Positions 8,171 through 18,505 of a stretch of DNA of 47,261 bases are shown piece after piece. The stretch spans positions 1 to 47,261 of the forward strand of contig NZ_JAQITD010000018.1 of assembly GCF_028618555.1 (NCBI RefSeq), written 5' to 3'. Positions within the stretch are counted from its first letter, which is position 1. Each line of letters begins with the position of its first letter. The position numbers were made by a program, and so were the translations under genes. The notes under the pieces are model-generated. The model ran no database searches, was not told the origin of the DNA, and saw nothing but the letters and a program-made list of their open reading frames with translations. This DNA is from Bartonella sp. CM31XJBT (GTDB taxonomy: Bacteria; Pseudomonadota; Alphaproteobacteria; Rhizobiales; Rhizobiaceae).

Positions 8171-8295
8171 TCAAAAACTCCAAGCTTACTCTATACAAAG
8201 CATTTGCTCCATACCTATTTCATTTTGTATAATCTCTATATAAGCGAATTAAAAGTTTAAACAATCACGACTCTTAAAATTTCAGGCAATAGTGC

Positions 8296-8724
8296 ATGAT
8301 TGATAATATCTATAATGATAAAATACTTAAATATGCTGCACATATAGGCAAAATTGGGCGTCTTAATAATCCTGATGCAACATCAAGAAAACATGCACAT
8401 CTTTGTGGCTCGACAATCACTGTAGATTTAAAAGTGGAAAATGGTATTATTACGGATTTTGCTCACGAAATACATGCATGTGTGCTAGGGCAAGCTTCGG
8501 CTTCACTTTTAGCATCTCATATCATCGGACAAACAACACAAGATCTTAAAATATTGCGTGAAGTTATCTACAAAATGCTAACGCAAAATGGTCCTTCTCC
8601 TCAAGCTCCATTTGAGGATTTTTCTTGCTTACAGCCCATTAAAGACTATAAAGTGCGCCATACAGCAACACTACTACCCTTTGATGCAACGATAGATTGC
8701 ATTCAACAAATTGAAGAAAAATAA
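8296..8724 (+). CDS. NifU/SufU-like Fe-S cluster scaffold
   Basis: 142 residues of the NifU N-terminal/IscU fold as found in Rhizobiales. Candidate cluster-binding cysteines are in LCGSTI, HACVLGQASAS and SCLQP. It probably helps assemble or carry Fe-S clusters in the cytosol, working with the Suf machinery; sufA lies elsewhere in the window. Its TAA is followed directly by the ATG of yidD, so the two are probably co-transcribed. Start is ATG; the Shine-Dalgarno is weak. The exact role (scaffold versus carrier) is not shown by sequence. Confidence 0.82.
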   Translation: MIDNIYNDKILKYAAHIGKIGRLNNPDATSRKHAHLCGSTITVDLKVENGIITDFAHEIHACVLGQASASLLASHIIGQTTQDLKILREVIYKMLTQNGPSPQAPFEDFSCLQPIKDYKVRHTATLLPFDATIDCIQQIEEK

Positions 8725-9075
8725 ATGTTCAAATCACAATCTCAACAAAAAAAATTGACTCGAAATTACACAGGCACTTGGCAAAAAACACCCGGACGAT
8801 TATTGGGAATTTTCTTAATACGTTTCTATCAAATAACACTTTCGAGCCTTATAGGCAATCAGTGTCGCCATGCCCCGACTTGTTCAGAATATATATATGA
8901 AGCGATTGCACGCCATGGGCTTTGGGCTGGTGCATGGATGGGACTCTTTCGTATCATGCGTTGTGGGCCCTTTGGAACAGATGGCTTTGATCCAGTACCT
9001 ATTTCGCTTGGAAATTCTTGCTGTTTTTATAAACCTTGGCGTTACTGGAAAATTTCTGACAAACACAACAAATAA
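8725..9075 (+). CDS. yidD: Membrane protein insertion efficiency factor YidD
   Basis: 116 residues. The family core is clear: FYQITLSSLIGNQCRHAPTC, then SEYIYEAIARHG and a GLFRIMRCGPFGTDGFDPVP-type end. YidD is a small, inner-membrane-associated protein that aids YidC-dependent insertion. It has an N-terminal amphipathic segment and conserved cysteines. The start abuts the preceding stop with no gap. It is longer at the C-terminus than many homologues. In most bacteria it lies in rpmH-rnpA-yidD-yidC; here it is detached and paired with a NifU-like gene, a known alphaproteobacterial arrangement. Confidence 0.93.
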   Translation: MFKSQSQQKKLTRNYTGTWQKTPGRLLGIFLIRFYQITLSSLIGNQCRHAPTCSEYIYEAIARHGLWAGAWMGLFRIMRCGPFGTDGFDPVPISLGNSCCFYKPWRYWKISDKHNK

Positions 9076-9186
9076 TCCTTTTCTTTTTTCATATGTATTG
9101 ATAAAAAATCAGTCTATAAGCTTTTTACTCAATTTTCACGAAACCATCCGCAATCGTTAGCGGAATTGGATTAAAAGGGTGTTTTT

Positions 9187-11163
9187 ATGTCTTGCTCTAT
9201 TTCTCTTTTTTTTCCCGATGGTTCAAAACGTAATTACCCCGCCGAAATGACAGGCTTGGAATTAGCAGAATCTATTTCTAAATCACTTGCAAAAAAAGCA
9301 GTCGCCTATAGTCTTGATGGTATCACGCGAGACTTATCGGATCCATTGGGACAATCTGGTCAAGTAGAGATTATTACCCGAGAAGATTCACGCGCTCTTG
9401 AGCTCATAAGGCATGATTGCGCCCATGTCCTTGCTGAAGCAGTACAAGAACTCTTTCCTGAAACGCAAGTAACAATAGGTCCTGTTATTGAGAATGGATT
9501 CTATTATGATTTTGCACACCAACAACCTTTTACATTAGATGATCTCACTGTTATTGAAAAGAAAATGCGTGAAATTATCCAACGCAATAAACCTATTAGA
9601 AAAGAAATTTGGTCTCGTGAAAAAGCGAGAAAAATTTTTTCTGAGAAAAAGGAATTTTATAAAGTTGAACTTATTGATAGCATTCCTGAAAATCAAGATT
9701 TAAAAGTTTATTATCAAGGGGAGTGGTTTGATCTTTGTCGCGGACCGCACATGCAATCTACAGGGCAAATTGGGAATGCTTTCAAATTAATGAAAGTTGC
9801 AGGAGCTTATTGGCGTGGCGATGCCAATAATCCAATGCTCACGAGAATTTATGGAACAGCATTTGCAAATGAAAATGACTTAAAAGCCTACCTCCATATG
9901 CTAGAAGAAGCTGAAAAACGTGATCATCGCCGCTTGGGACGTGAGATGGACTTATTTCACTTTCAAGAAGAAGGGCCAGGAATGATTTTTTGGCACAAAA
10001 AAGGTTGGAAAATGTTCCAAAATTTAATCAGCTATATGCGTAGACGCCTTGATGATCATCAATATGCTGAAGTTAATGCACCACAAGTTCTCGATAGGTC
10101 ACTCTGGGAAATATCTGGTCATTGGGGCTGGTATAAGGAGAATATGTTCAAAGTAATTCCAGCAGCAGAAGATTCAGATCATGGGAATGTTTATGCCCTT
10201 AAACCAATGAATTGCCCTGGTCATGTTCAAATTTTTAAACATGGTTTAAAATCTTATCGTGATTTGCCTATTAGACTTGCTGAATTTGGACTTGTTCATC
10301 GTTATGAGCCTTCAGGCTCTTTACATGGTCTTATGCGTGTGCGTGGTTTTACACAAGATGATGCGCATATTTTTTGTACTGATGAACAATTAGCCGATGA
10401 ATGTCTCAGTATTAATGATCTTATTTTATCAACTTATGCTGATTTTGGTTTTAAAGAAATTAGTCTTAAGCTTTCAACACGTCCAGAAAAACGAGTTGGA
10501 TCTGATGCATTATGGGATCATGCAGAAAGTATCATGGAATCTGTCCTTAAAACGATTGAAACAAAATTTGCAGGACAAATCAAAACAAGCATCCTTCCGG
10601 GTGAAGGAGCATTTTATGGTCCAAAATTTGAATATACATTAAAGGATGCTATCGGTCGTGAATGGCAATGTGGAACAACACAAATAGACTTTAATCTTCC
10701 TGAACGTTTTGGTGCATTCTATATTGATAAAGATTCAGAAAAACGTCAACCTGTTATGATCCACCGTGCTATTTTTGGATCAATGGAGCGTTTTCTTGGT
10801 ATATTAATCGAAAATTTTGCTGGACATATGCCACTTTGGCTTTCTCCTGAACAAATTGTTGTTGCAACAATTACATCCGAAGCAAATGAATATGCCAAAA
10901 AAATAACAGCAAAACTTAAAGCTATTGGGCTTTCCGCAACAATAGATCTCCGCAATGAAAAAATTAACTATAAAATACGAGAACATTCTTTACAAAAAGT
11001 CCCCGTAATTTTGGTATGTGGCAAACGTGAAGCTGAAACAAACAGCGTAAATATGCGCCGCTTAGGAAGTACAAATCAAACCCTTTTATCTGTAGAAGAT
11101 GCAATTAAACAACTCTCAAATGAGGCAACACCTCCAGATTTGCAACGTGTAATAAATGCATAA
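9187..11163 (+). CDS. thrS: Threonyl-tRNA synthetase
   Basis: 658 residues, full length. Domains in order: TGS (1-65), editing domain (about 70-230, with [12 protein letters not shown] and the zinc-type CRGPHM), class II catalytic core (about 240-540) and anticodon-binding domain (about 550-640). In the core, MNCPGH supplies the zinc-binding Cys, [14 protein letters not shown] is motif 2 and [13 protein letters not shown] is motif 3. It charges tRNA-Thr in the cytosol. The start is preceded by AAGGGTG. A small hairpin, CCGC...GCGG, at 9148-9163 lies in the short leader; whether it regulates translation is unknown. Confidence 0.98.
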   Translation: MSCSISLFFPDGSKRNYPAEMTGLELAESISKSLAKKAVAYSLDGITRDLSDPLGQSGQVEIITREDSRALELIRHDCAHVLAEAVQELFPETQVTIGPVIENGFYYDFAHQQPFTLDDLTVIEKKMREIIQRNKPIRKEIWSREKARKIFSEKKEFYKVELIDSIPENQDLKVYYQGEWFDLCRGPHMQSTGQIGNAFKLMKVAGAYWRGDANNPMLTRIYGTAFANENDLKAYLHMLEEAEKRDHRRLGREMDLFHFQEEGPGMIFWHKKGWKMFQNLISYMRRRLDDHQYAEVNAPQVLDRSLWEISGHWGWYKENMFKVIPAAEDSDHGNVYALKPMNCPGHVQIFKHGLKSYRDLPIRLAEFGLVHRYEPSGSLHGLMRVRGFTQDDAHIFCTDEQLADECLSINDLILSTYADFGFKEISLKLSTRPEKRVGSDALWDHAESIMESVLKTIETKFAGQIKTSILPGEGAFYGPKFEYTLKDAIGREWQCGTTQIDFNLPERFGAFYIDKDSEKRQPVMIHRAIFGSMERFLGILIENFAGHMPLWLSPEQIVVATITSEANEYAKKITAKLKAIGLSATIDLRNEKINYKIREHSLQKVPVILVCGKREAETNSVNMRRLGSTNQTLLSVEDAIKQLSNEATPPDLQRVINA

Positions 11164-11747
11164 TATCACAGAAGATGGTAATACGTTAATTTTTTTACTA
11201 TAAATCTTCAATTTTTGTACAAAATGAAATAATTTGATATTGTAGTGTTTTTGTTTCATGCACAACTACCTATCACCAGAAAGAATCGCGTGCTCTCTCT
11301 ACAAGGTGGTTTGGTGAAAAAGTTGAATGTAAGCTATGAGCTGTTTAAATGCAAACAACATAGACAATTGAATATTAATAATAACATTAATCTTTTACTT
11401 TTATAATGAAAAGATGCTGCTACTATCATGGATAGATCATTACGATAATTATAGCAACATCAAGCAAGAAGGCTGAAAACAAGATTATATTTATTAATAA
11501 AAAATATGTAAAATTAGCTGAACAATGATATGTCTTATTCGTAAGATAAGCTCTTATAAAAAGACAAGATATTGATTTATAATGGTAATATATCGTTATT
11601 CATATTAAATAAGGTTTCGAATATCATAAGCTTCTCTCGTTTTAAATATGTTTATGTTGAATCTATCAAAATCATTTGCTTGCACGAAACAAGCAGAATG
11701 AGTGTGTGGATAAAAGTTATTGAGAAAGAACTTTTAAAATGCCCACA
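11164..11747. other. Non-coding gap after thrS
   Basis: About 580 nt with no supportable gene on either strand and no clear terminator. The composition is AT-rich with frequent stops. It leads into the decayed integrase at 11748, so it may be the eroded remainder of an integrated element. Confidence 0.4.
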
Positions 11748-12080
11748 ATGAACCGCCTAAAGTGCTAAGGATTGTTGCAATCATTGAGGACCGACTATAA
11801 CTATAATGATGATGCTGACTTGCTTCTTTATAAATGTAAAAATAGCAGTACTCAACGAGTTTACCATTAATCATTCACAAGGCATTATAGTAAAATAAGA
11901 TTAAGAAGCCTTAAGAAACATCTCTTTAAAACAAGCACATGAATTGGTAAGCCAATGGCATTATACATCCCGCAATCTACACTGATGAGATATTGCCTTA
12001 ATTTTTATAAAGCTAAATCAAAGAAAAATGGCAAAACTCAGCGTTTATTCTTTCTCCTCTTCATATTTTACCAAATTAAA
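11748..12080 (+). pseudogene. Decayed P4-family integrase, second copy
   Basis: Traces of a P4-type tyrosine recombinase run through several frames. From ATG 11748 comes MNRLKC, then a stop, then GLLQSLRTDYNYNDDADLLL with YKCKNSSTQRVYH. Next comes RNISLKQAHELVSQWH (about 11916-11963), like the end of the arm-binding domain. Further on KAKSKKNGKTQR and SPLHILPN (up to about 12070) resemble the following core-binding segment. Several stops and frame changes separate the blocks, and nothing of the catalytic domain remains. Assignment rests on the order of matching blocks. Confidence 0.55.
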
Positions 12081-12211
12081 AACTCTTATAAAAAACTCGT
12101 TAAATATACATATACGATACATGACCACTCGTTGAACGTATTAAACTCTGAGCATATCCATAAAACGTCTAAATATCTACGAAACACATATAAAATAAAA
12201 AAATATTATTA

Positions 12212-12715
12212 TTATCGTGCTCTATCAAGAACACGCTTACATTCAATGAGTTCAAACAGAATCTCTTGTAACAATGCTTTATCAGTTTTATCTTTGTAAA
12301 GATTCACAGAACCGACAGATGTTTCTCCTTCATTCCTCATGAAACTCAAAAGCCCAAAAGAAGATTTCTTAGGCTTATTACTAGCATTTTCAGAAGTTTG
12401 TCCTGCATGTTTCTTTTCTATGACCACATTCATAGCATCAAGATCACCATTACCAAATGCAGTCACAAAAGCAACACCATTTTCTTTCAAAAGGCGTTGC
12501 ACACCTTTTATCGTATAACCCTGATCATATAGTAACTGCTTAATACCATTGAGCAAATCAACATCGACAGGGCGATAATAGCGCCTTCCTCCCCCACGTT
12601 TCATTGGTTTAATCTGCCTAAAACGTGTTTCCCAGAATCTTAAGACATGCTGCGGAAGCTCCAATAACTCCGCTACTTCGCTAATTGTGCGAAAAGCATC
12701 AGAGCTTTTATCCAT
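12212..12715 (-). CDS. MerR-family transcriptional regulator
   Basis: 167 residues. The N-terminal MerR winged helix (about 8-77) is clear: [20 protein letters not shown], then a short stretch to [15 protein letters not shown] and [12 protein letters not shown]. The C-terminal half lacks the metal-binding cysteines of classical MerR and has no recognised ligand domain. It closes the yceD-plsX-fabH-ihfA-merR series, a gene order kept across Rhizobiales. Targets are unknown. The gap to ihfA is about 196 nt, so it may have its own promoter. Confidence 0.88.
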   Translation of the reverse strand: MDKSSDAFRTISEVAELLELPQHVLRFWETRFRQIKPMKRGGGRRYYRPVDVDLLNGIKQLLYDQGYTIKGVQRLLKENGVAFVTAFGNGDLDAMNVVIEKKHAGQTSENASNKPKKSSFGLLSFMRNEGETSVGSVNLYKDKTDKALLQEILFELIECKRVLDRAR

Positions 12716-12911
12716 TTTGCAACACCTTATTTAAAACAAAATAAATTACTTCACAATGACTCATTCTGTCTCAATTTCTCAACAAGATTAGTCAAAAATA
12801 AGACCATCATTGATACCTTACTCAACAGTCTTTTTCTAAAAAACAAAGACCCTTATTTTATACATTTTTTTAACAAATACCAAACATACCATGGCATTTA
12901 TTTATGAGATA

Positions 12912-13226
12912 TCATTTTTTCTGTTTTGCACGATGCGAATCTAAAATTCTCTGTTTAAGGACATTGGCAGCCTTAAACGTCACAACACGTCGCGGCGGAA
13001 TAGGTGCTTCAACACCTGTTTTTGGATTGCGTCCAACACGTTCATTTTTACTGCGAACCTGAAAAGTTGCAAAAGAAGATAATTTAACCGCTTCACCTCT
13101 TACAAGTGAGTTGCAAATCTCATCCAAAACCAATTCGACTAAAGCTGCTGATTCAGTATGTGACAAGCCCACTCTTTTACAAACTACGCTCGCTAAATCT
13201 GCACGCGTTACTGTCTTACTTGTCAT
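12912..13226 (-). CDS. ihfA: Integration host factor alpha subunit
   Basis: 104 residues from ATG 13226. A GTG three codons earlier overlaps the AGGTGG ribosome-binding site, so the ATG is preferred. The HU/IHF fold is complete: [19 protein letters not shown], then [20 protein letters not shown] with NPKTG and the arm segment [10 protein letters not shown]. It bends DNA as a heterodimer with IhfB and acts in recombination, replication and transcription. It lies downstream of fabH in the same direction. Confidence 0.95.
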   Translation of the reverse strand: MTSKTVTRADLASVVCKRVGLSHTESAALVELVLDEICNSLVRGEAVKLSSFATFQVRSKNERVGRNPKTGVEAPIPPRRVVTFKAANVLKQRILDSHRAKQKK

Positions 13227-13303
13227 TATAACCACCTATTAAAATATTTAAAATTACAAAATGACTTATACGTTTTCTTGAAATATGGTCAAGTAGCCAT
13301 AAT

Positions 13304-14278
13304 TTACCAACGAATAAGAATTGCTCCCCATGTAAATCCACCTCCCATGGCTTCTAACATGATAAGATCTCCTTCTTTTATTTTTCCATCGCAAACAGCT
13401 GTTGTTAAAGCCAACGGAACTGATGCGGCAGACGTATTACCATGTTGATCAACGGTAATCACAACTTTATCTAGTGAAATTCCCAACTTTTTAGCAGATG
13501 CTTCAATAATGCGCTTATTAGCCTGATGAGGTACAAACCAATCTAGTTGTGAAGAATCCATACCTGCAGCTGCAAAACAATCATCAACCACATCCGTTAT
13601 CATACCAACAGCATATTTAAAAACTTCTCGTCCTTCCATACGCAAATAGCCTGTCGTTTGTGTTGTTGAAGGTCCACCATCAACATATAGCTTATCTATA
13701 TAAGCACCATTAGAGCGCAGTTTTGCAGACAATATACCACGCTCAAAAGCAATAGTCCCCTCAATTTCTTGAGCTTCCAAAATAGCGGCACCCGCACCAT
13801 CACCAAACAAAACACATGTCGTACGATCTTCCCAATCTAAAATTCGAGAAAATGTATCGGATCCAATAACTAAAATTCTTTTAGCCGCTCCACATCGTAA
13901 ATAAGAATCTCCTGTTGTTAAAGCAAAAATAAAACCAGAACAAACAGCTTGAATATCAAAAGCAAATCCATGGCTCATTCCCAAAGCATGCTGAATTTCA
14001 ACAGCAGAAGCAGGAAAAGTACGATTCGGGGTGGACGTTGCTAAAATAATACAATCAATGTCTTTTATTGTAAGACCAGCATTTATAAGGGCGGCTTGCG
14101 CAGCCTCAACTCCTAAAGAAACAGTTGTTTCATTTTCACTGGCAATATAACGTTGGCGTATTCCTGTACGCTGAACAATCCATGAATCTGACGTTTCAAC
14201 AAACTTTGCAATCTCATCATTTGATAAACTTCTTTTTGGCAAAGCACTTCCTACACCACGTATAATTGAGCGAATCAT
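13304..14278 (-). CDS. fabH: Beta-ketoacyl-ACP synthase III
   Basis: 324 residues. It condenses acetyl-CoA with malonyl-ACP to start fatty acid synthesis. The Cys-His-Asn triad is visible: [10 protein letters not shown] (Cys), [10 protein letters not shown] (His) and [10 protein letters not shown] (Asn). The N-terminal [20 protein letters not shown] and the [11 protein letters not shown] motif are typical. It lies about 50 nt downstream of plsX in the same operon, linking phospholipid and fatty acid supply. Confidence 0.97.
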   Translation of the reverse strand: MIRSIIRGVGSALPKRSLSNDEIAKFVETSDSWIVQRTGIRQRYIASENETTVSLGVEAAQAALINAGLTIKDIDCIILATSTPNRTFPASAVEIQHALGMSHGFAFDIQAVCSGFIFALTTGDSYLRCGAAKRILVIGSDTFSRILDWEDRTTCVLFGDGAGAAILEAQEIEGTIAFERGILSAKLRSNGAYIDKLYVDGGPSTTQTTGYLRMEGREVFKYAVGMITDVVDDCFAAAGMDSSQLDWFVPHQANKRIIEASAKKLGISLDKVVITVDQHGNTSAASVPLALTTAVCDGKIKEGDLIMLEAMGGGFTWGAILIRW

Positions 14279-14327
14279 TCAGCTCTTACCTTTTCTTCAA
14301 ATTTTTCATTTCTATTATAAGAGCTTA

Positions 14328-15398
14328 TCATAAGGACTCTCCATTCATCACCGCTTCATCTTCTTGGTCAAGAAGTGTTTCTTTATTCTCATGAAACCGC
14401 CGTAAATCAGCCGTTATTTTTTTTAAAAGTCCATTATTAACCATTTCATAACCAACGCGGATAGCAGAAGCAAAACCATTAGCATTGGCACTGCCATGAC
14501 TTTTTATAACAACACCATTCAAACCTAAAAGCACTCCTCCATTCACCCTATCGGGATCCATTTTATGTTTCAGTATACGAAAAGCACCTCGCGATAAAAA
14601 ATAACCAAGAGATGTTAAAAAAGAACTGCGCAGTGCAGAGTTTAAAATCTCCCCTATCTGTCGCGCAGTTCCTTCTGCGGTTTTTAAAGCAATATTACCA
14701 GAAAACCCCTCTGTCACAACAACATCGACCGTTCCTTTTCCAATGTCATTGCCCTCAACAAATCCTTTATATTCCAATCCTTCTAATTGCACTTCACGCA
14801 ATATCATTCCTGCTTTTTTTATTTCATAAAGTCCTTTAACCTCTTCCACCCCCACATTTAAAAGCCCAACACTTGGTCTTTCAGTGTGATATAAAGCGCG
14901 AAACATACCCGCTCCCATAACCGCCAAATCAACCAACTGACTAGCCGAGGCACCTATTGTTGCTCCAATATCTAAAACGATACTCTCACTGCGCAGTGTT
15001 GGCCAGATACCCGCAATACCAGGACGCTCAGCCTCTGCAAGCATTTTCAAACAAAAATACGACATGGCCATAAGTGCACCCGTATTACCAGCAGAAATGC
15101 AAGCATCAGCTTCACCATTTTTTACCGCTTCAATGGCGTACCACATTGATGATTTACCACGTCCATTACGAAGTGCTTGGCTTGGCTTTTCATCCATGCG
15201 TGTATAACTTTCTGTAGGGCAAAAGCGCGATACAGAATCCAAACAGGGATATTTTTTTAAAACCGGACGAACAGCCTCCTCTACTCCATAAAACAGAAAA
15301 TAAATATTTGATAAATATTTTTGTACAATTGCTGCTCCTGCAATAGCTGCTTCTGGACCGTAATCACCGCCCATGACATCCACAGAAATTCTAATCAC
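14328..15398 (-). CDS. plsX: Phosphate acyltransferase PlsX
   Basis: 356 residues from the GTG at 15398 ([17 protein letters not shown]), the usual PlsX start, with GGGA about nine bases upstream. An in-frame GTG five codons earlier has a poorer ribosome-binding site. PlsX makes acyl-phosphate from acyl-ACP for PlsY. Motifs include [43 protein letters not shown] and the late [18 protein letters not shown]. It is a peripheral, cytosolic-face enzyme. It follows yceD after about 145 nt and precedes fabH. Confidence 0.96.
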   Translation of the reverse strand: MIRISVDVMGGDYGPEAAIAGAAIVQKYLSNIYFLFYGVEEAVRPVLKKYPCLDSVSRFCPTESYTRMDEKPSQALRNGRGKSSMWYAIEAVKNGEADACISAGNTGALMAMSYFCLKMLAEAERPGIAGIWPTLRSESIVLDIGATIGASASQLVDLAVMGAGMFRALYHTERPSVGLLNVGVEEVKGLYEIKKAGMILREVQLEGLEYKGFVEGNDIGKGTVDVVVTEGFSGNIALKTAEGTARQIGEILNSALRSSFLTSLGYFLSRGAFRILKHKMDPDRVNGGVLLGLNGVVIKSHGSANANGFASAIRVGYEMVNNGLLKKITADLRRFHENKETLLDQEDEAVMNGESL

Positions 15399-15543
15399 GC
15401 TTGCATATCCCACATCTTTTCATTTTTAAATACATATTATGATTTTTGGCTCCTGAACACTCACACAGCACATCTTGCGAAAATATCGCTCCGCAGAAAT
15501 GCCGTTTAGCATACAAATAGATATTTTTTGTATGTTTTTACAA

Positions 15544-16101
15544 TCACTTCCAATTTTTCAAAACAGAAAATGGAGAGAATTTTTGCTCTGCTTCTTCTAA
15601 ATTTTCAACCATATTCATCTGTATCCCCTCTTTACGTGGATAATGATTAATAGACAACTCAAAAAACTCTTCCATGATTGCACCAATATCAATTTTATCA
15701 TCATAAAACACTTCAGGAGTATCAAGCCCCTCCACATCTAAAAACAATTCTCCTGTATCCTCTGATATTTTAGGCTTCATCAAATTTGAATCTTCAGGAA
15801 CAAAAACAACCTCAATATTTTCACAAAGGATATTTTCTAATGGTTCTAATGTAACAACACATAACTGCAGTATACGCGCTTGCAATAGACCTTTTATACG
15901 CACTCCGCGTTTTTTCCACGGGAAAATATGGAATTTTCCCTCACAAGATTTTACTTCAATTAAATTATGGTTCTGGGCTAAATGTGTACATTCTTTTTTA
16001 TTTGCACAAAGATGAACCCTTATACCTTTAGCAGGTAGAGAACGTACGGATATTGGATAAGCCAAAGCAAATGTCATTTGAGGAACATTTTGAACATTCA
16101 T
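15544..16101 (-). CDS. DUF177 (YceD-like) protein
   Basis: 185 residues from ATG 16101, chosen for GGGAG seven bases upstream; the open frame extends nine codons further. It is a DUF177/YceD family member, recognised from GLLQARILQLCVVTLEPLEN and the acidic stretch ending in DIGAIMEEFFELSINHYPRK. In bacteria it is linked with 23S rRNA maturation and ribosomal protein L32 genes, but no rpmF follows here. Upstream of plsX is its usual place in Rhizobiales. The gene is divergent from bamE. Confidence 0.85.
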   Translation of the reverse strand: MNVQNVPQMTFALAYPISVRSLPAKGIRVHLCANKKECTHLAQNHNLIEVKSCEGKFHIFPWKKRGVRIKGLLQARILQLCVVTLEPLENILCENIEVVFVPEDSNLMKPKISEDTGELFLDVEGLDTPEVFYDDKIDIGAIMEEFFELSINHYPRKEGIQMNMVENLEEAEQKFSPFSVLKNWK

Positions 16102-16313
16102 TGACAACTCCCAAACATAAAAACGCATAAAGCACTGTGTTTTTATTTATCTCAAGTATTTATGCATTTTTTTCTTTTCTAAAGAAATTCTATATGGCAT
16201 AATTTTCTTTATAACAGGGAAACTCAGTGTAAGCTACGGTAGATTAAGTTAAAATTAGAAAAAACTTGAGGTTGCCTTCTTGTCCTACATCTCAGTATAA
16301 AAAGGAGATATCA

Positions 16314-16802
16314 TTGTTTCAAATGCCTCACATAATAGCCTTAATCAAACGTAAATTATTAATTGGTCTATCAATAGCAAGCATAGGAATGCTTGCTGGG
16401 TGTAGTCTTCTTGATTCTTCAGGTTCGAGCCAAATTTATAGAGAGGGCTATGTTCTTGATAAAAATGCTTTAAGTTCTATCTCTATTGGCTCAAGTCAAG
16501 AGCAAGTTCTTTTAACTTTAGGGACCCCTTCATTAAAAACAAAATATGATAATGAAGTTTTTTATTACATCTCACAGACACGTTATCGTGGGATGCAGTT
16601 TATGAAAACAAAGATTATTGATCGCAAAGTTTTAGCCATTTACTTCAATAAAAATAATCAGGTTGCAAAAGTTGCAAATTACGGATTACAAGACGGTCAA
16701 GTGTTTGATTTTATTACACAAACAACGCCAACTGTAACAAAAGAACATCCTTTCTTAATTCAAATTATAAAAGGCCCTGCGAATTTGCCACGCCATAACT
16801 AA
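16314..16802 (+). CDS. bamE: Outer-membrane assembly lipoprotein BamE/OmlA
   Basis: 162 residues from the TTG at 16314, six bases after GGAG; ATG 16323 is the alternative. The signal peptide ends in lipobox GMLAGCSLLD. The SmpA/OmlA (BamE) domain follows, with LSSISIGSSQEQVLLTLGTP and a later YYISQTRYRGMQF. It is a small outer-membrane lipoprotein of the Bam complex that folds beta-barrel proteins. It is divergent from yceD, with about 210 nt between starts holding both promoters. It ends near nusB on the other strand with a strong hairpin between them. Confidence 0.92.
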   Translation: MFQMPHIIALIKRKLLIGLSIASIGMLAGCSLLDSSGSSQIYREGYVLDKNALSSISIGSSQEQVLLTLGTPSLKTKYDNEVFYYISQTRYRGMQFMKTKIIDRKVLAIYFNKNNQVAKVANYGLQDGQVFDFITQTTPTVTKEHPFLIQIIKGPANLPRHN

Positions 16803-16829
16803 ATCATATAGTCTACATACCGTTTCAAT

Positions 16830-16860
16830 ATTATAGGTCTGATACTATCAGACCTATAAT
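16830..16860. terminator. Bidirectional hairpin between bamE and nusB
   Basis: ATTATAGGTCTGATA (16830-16844) and TATCAGACCTATAAT (16846-16860) are perfect inverted repeats of 15 bp around one base. It lies between the convergent bamE and nusB stops. There is no long T-run on either side, so it may end or protect both transcripts rather than act as a classical intrinsic terminator. Confidence 0.6.
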
Positions 16861-16877
16861 AGGGGAATTTGTAGCTC

Positions 16878-17348
16878 TTAGAGGCGAACTTTTTTTGCCA
16901 TACTGTCGAGAACTGCATTAACAAGTTTCGGTTCATCACCTTCAAAAAACGCCTTTGCTATGTCAACATATTCATTCATGACAACCGCAACGGGGACATC
17001 TTTACGGTTGATCAACTCCCATAAACCTGCTCGTAAAATTGCTCGCAATATAGAATCAAGACGTGAAAGAGACCACTCTGCTGAAAGCTGTTGATGAAGC
17101 AGAGGATCAAGCTGCTTTTGATCTTTTACAACACCCGTTATAATCGCCAAAAACCATTGAAAATCAGCTTCAAGATACTGCTCTCCATCAATATCTTTTC
17201 CCAAGCGATAAGCCTCATACTCAGCTGCCGTTTCCAACACCCCCGAACCCACGATATCCATTTGATAGAGTGCTTGAACTGCAGCGAGTCTTGCTGCTCC
17301 ACGTTTATTGGCTGAACGCGGAAAATGTCTGCTTTTTATATCAGCCAT
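16878..17348 (-). CDS. nusB: Transcription antitermination factor NusB
   Basis: 156 residues, all-helical NusB fold: [20 protein letters not shown] at the start and [20 protein letters not shown] followed by [11 protein letters not shown] near the end. It binds boxA RNA with NusE (S10) and supports rRNA antitermination. It is the last gene of the glyA-nrdR-ribD-ribE-ribH-nusB operon, starting 2 nt after the ribH stop, so translation is probably coupled. Confidence 0.96.
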   Translation of the reverse strand: MADIKSRHFPRSANKRGAARLAAVQALYQMDIVGSGVLETAAEYEAYRLGKDIDGEQYLEADFQWFLAIITGVVKDQKQLDPLLHQQLSAEWSLSRLDSILRAILRAGLWELINRKDVPVAVVMNEYVDIAKAFFEGDEPKLVNAVLDSMAKKVRL

Positions 17349-17350
17349 AT

Positions 17351-17806
17351 TTAACGATTATCTCCAAATCTCTTTTTTAGAGCGATCATACATAAAGCAG
17401 CTTCAGCCGCAAAACCACCTTTATTTTTATCATCTAGTTTTGCACGCACCCATGCTTGTTCTTCATTTTCAACAGTCAAAATACCATTTCCAATAGCCAA
17501 GTGCTGATGAACAGTTAAATCCATCAATGCACGACAAGAATCATTAGCAACAATTTCAAAATGATATGTTTCACCCCGAATAACACAACCAAGAGCAACA
17601 TAACCATCATACGATATCTTATTTTTTTCAGCAAAAGCTATTGCACTTGGTATTTCTAATGCTCCAGGAACCGTTACAACATCATAACTTGCTTCAGCTT
17701 TTTGCAAAGTATTCACTGCACCTCTCAAAAGCGCATCAGAAATCCCCTCATAAAAACGTGCTTCAACAATCAATACGTGAGGCTTTTTACGTATCTCTTT
17801 CATCAT
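17351..17806 (-). CDS. ribH: 6,7-dimethyl-8-ribityllumazine synthase
   Basis: 151 residues from ATG 17806; the open frame extends 23 hydrophobic codons further, which the family lacks. A GGA box lies about nine bases before this ATG, and a second ATG follows at once. Motifs: [34 protein letters not shown] and [12 protein letters not shown] with the catalytic His. It condenses the ribityl-uracil intermediate with dihydroxybutanone phosphate, the penultimate riboflavin step. It lies between ribE and nusB. Confidence 0.95.
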   Translation of the reverse strand: MMKEIRKKPHVLIVEARFYEGISDALLRGAVNTLQKAEASYDVVTVPGALEIPSAIAFAEKNKISYDGYVALGCVIRGETYHFEIVANDSCRALMDLTVHQHLAIGNGILTVENEEQAWVRAKLDDKNKGGFAAEAALCMIALKKRFGDNR

Positions 17807-17887
17807 AATGGAATTCCACAAAAAACGAATCAAAAAAATCAGGGTTATAAAGCATAAAATTCTGAAAACGATCAAGAAAGTTTTGGC

Positions 17888-18505
17888 TTATTCATCTTCT
17901 CTTTTTAAAGCTAAAATTTTTGCAGCATAACGAGCAAGTTGATCAATTTCCAAATTGACCCGATCTCCAATTTTAGCTTGTCCCCACGTTGTCATTTCGA
18001 GTGTATGGCGAATAATAAGAACATCAAAAACACAGTCCTCAACACCATTAACAGTTAAAGATGTCCCATTAAGAGCAATAGATCCCTTATTAACAATGAA
18101 CGGCATAAATTGTCTTGAAACTTTTAAATAAAAACGAATTGCATCCCCTTCATTTTTTTGATCAATGATTTCAGCCAAACCATCAATATGACCAGAAACC
18201 AAATGTCCTCCCATTTCATCACCCAATCGAAGCGAACGTTCCAAATTAACAAAAGTTCCTTTTATCCATTGTGCAAGATTCGTTAAACGTAATGTTTCTT
18301 CCCACGCCTCGACAACAAACCAATTGGAATCTTCTTGTTTTAATCCTCGTTCTACAATTGTCAGACAAATTCCTGAACAAGCAATTGACGCGCCAATTGC
18401 TAAGCTTTCTATAGCATAGCGGGTAGAAATCTTTAAACGCATCCCCTGCTTTAAAGGTTGAACATCTTCAACACAACCAATATCCGTTATAATTCCTGTG
18501 AACAT
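17888..18505 (-). CDS. ribE: Riboflavin synthase alpha chain
   Basis: 205 residues, two tandem lumazine-binding repeats (about 1-97 and 98-195). The N-terminal [10 protein letters not shown] is diagnostic, as are ACSGICLTIVE in the first repeat and SIALNGTSLTVNGVE in the second. It dismutates two lumazines to riboflavin. The start overlaps the end of ribD by 19 nt, indicating coupled translation within the riboflavin operon. Confidence 0.96.
   Translation of the reverse strand: MFTGIITDIGCVEDVQPLKQGMRLKISTRYAIESLAIGASIACSGICLTIVERGLKQEDSNWFVVEAWEETLRLTNLAQWIKGTFVNLERSLRLGDEMGGHLVSGHIDGLAEIIDQKNEGDAIRFYLKVSRQFMPFIVNKGSIALNGTSLTVNGVEDCVFDVLIIRHTLEMTTWGQAKIGDRVNLEIDQLARYAAKILALKREDE

Noticed and set aside
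9148..9163. Regulatory leader or T-box before thrS
   Set aside because: The hairpin is only four base pairs, and T-boxes are not expected in alphaproteobacteria.
11955..12299. 114-codon plus-strand frame as a real gene
   Set aside because: It overlaps the end of merR and contains the frame-shifted integrase remnant KAKSKKNGKTQR; the rest is low complexity.
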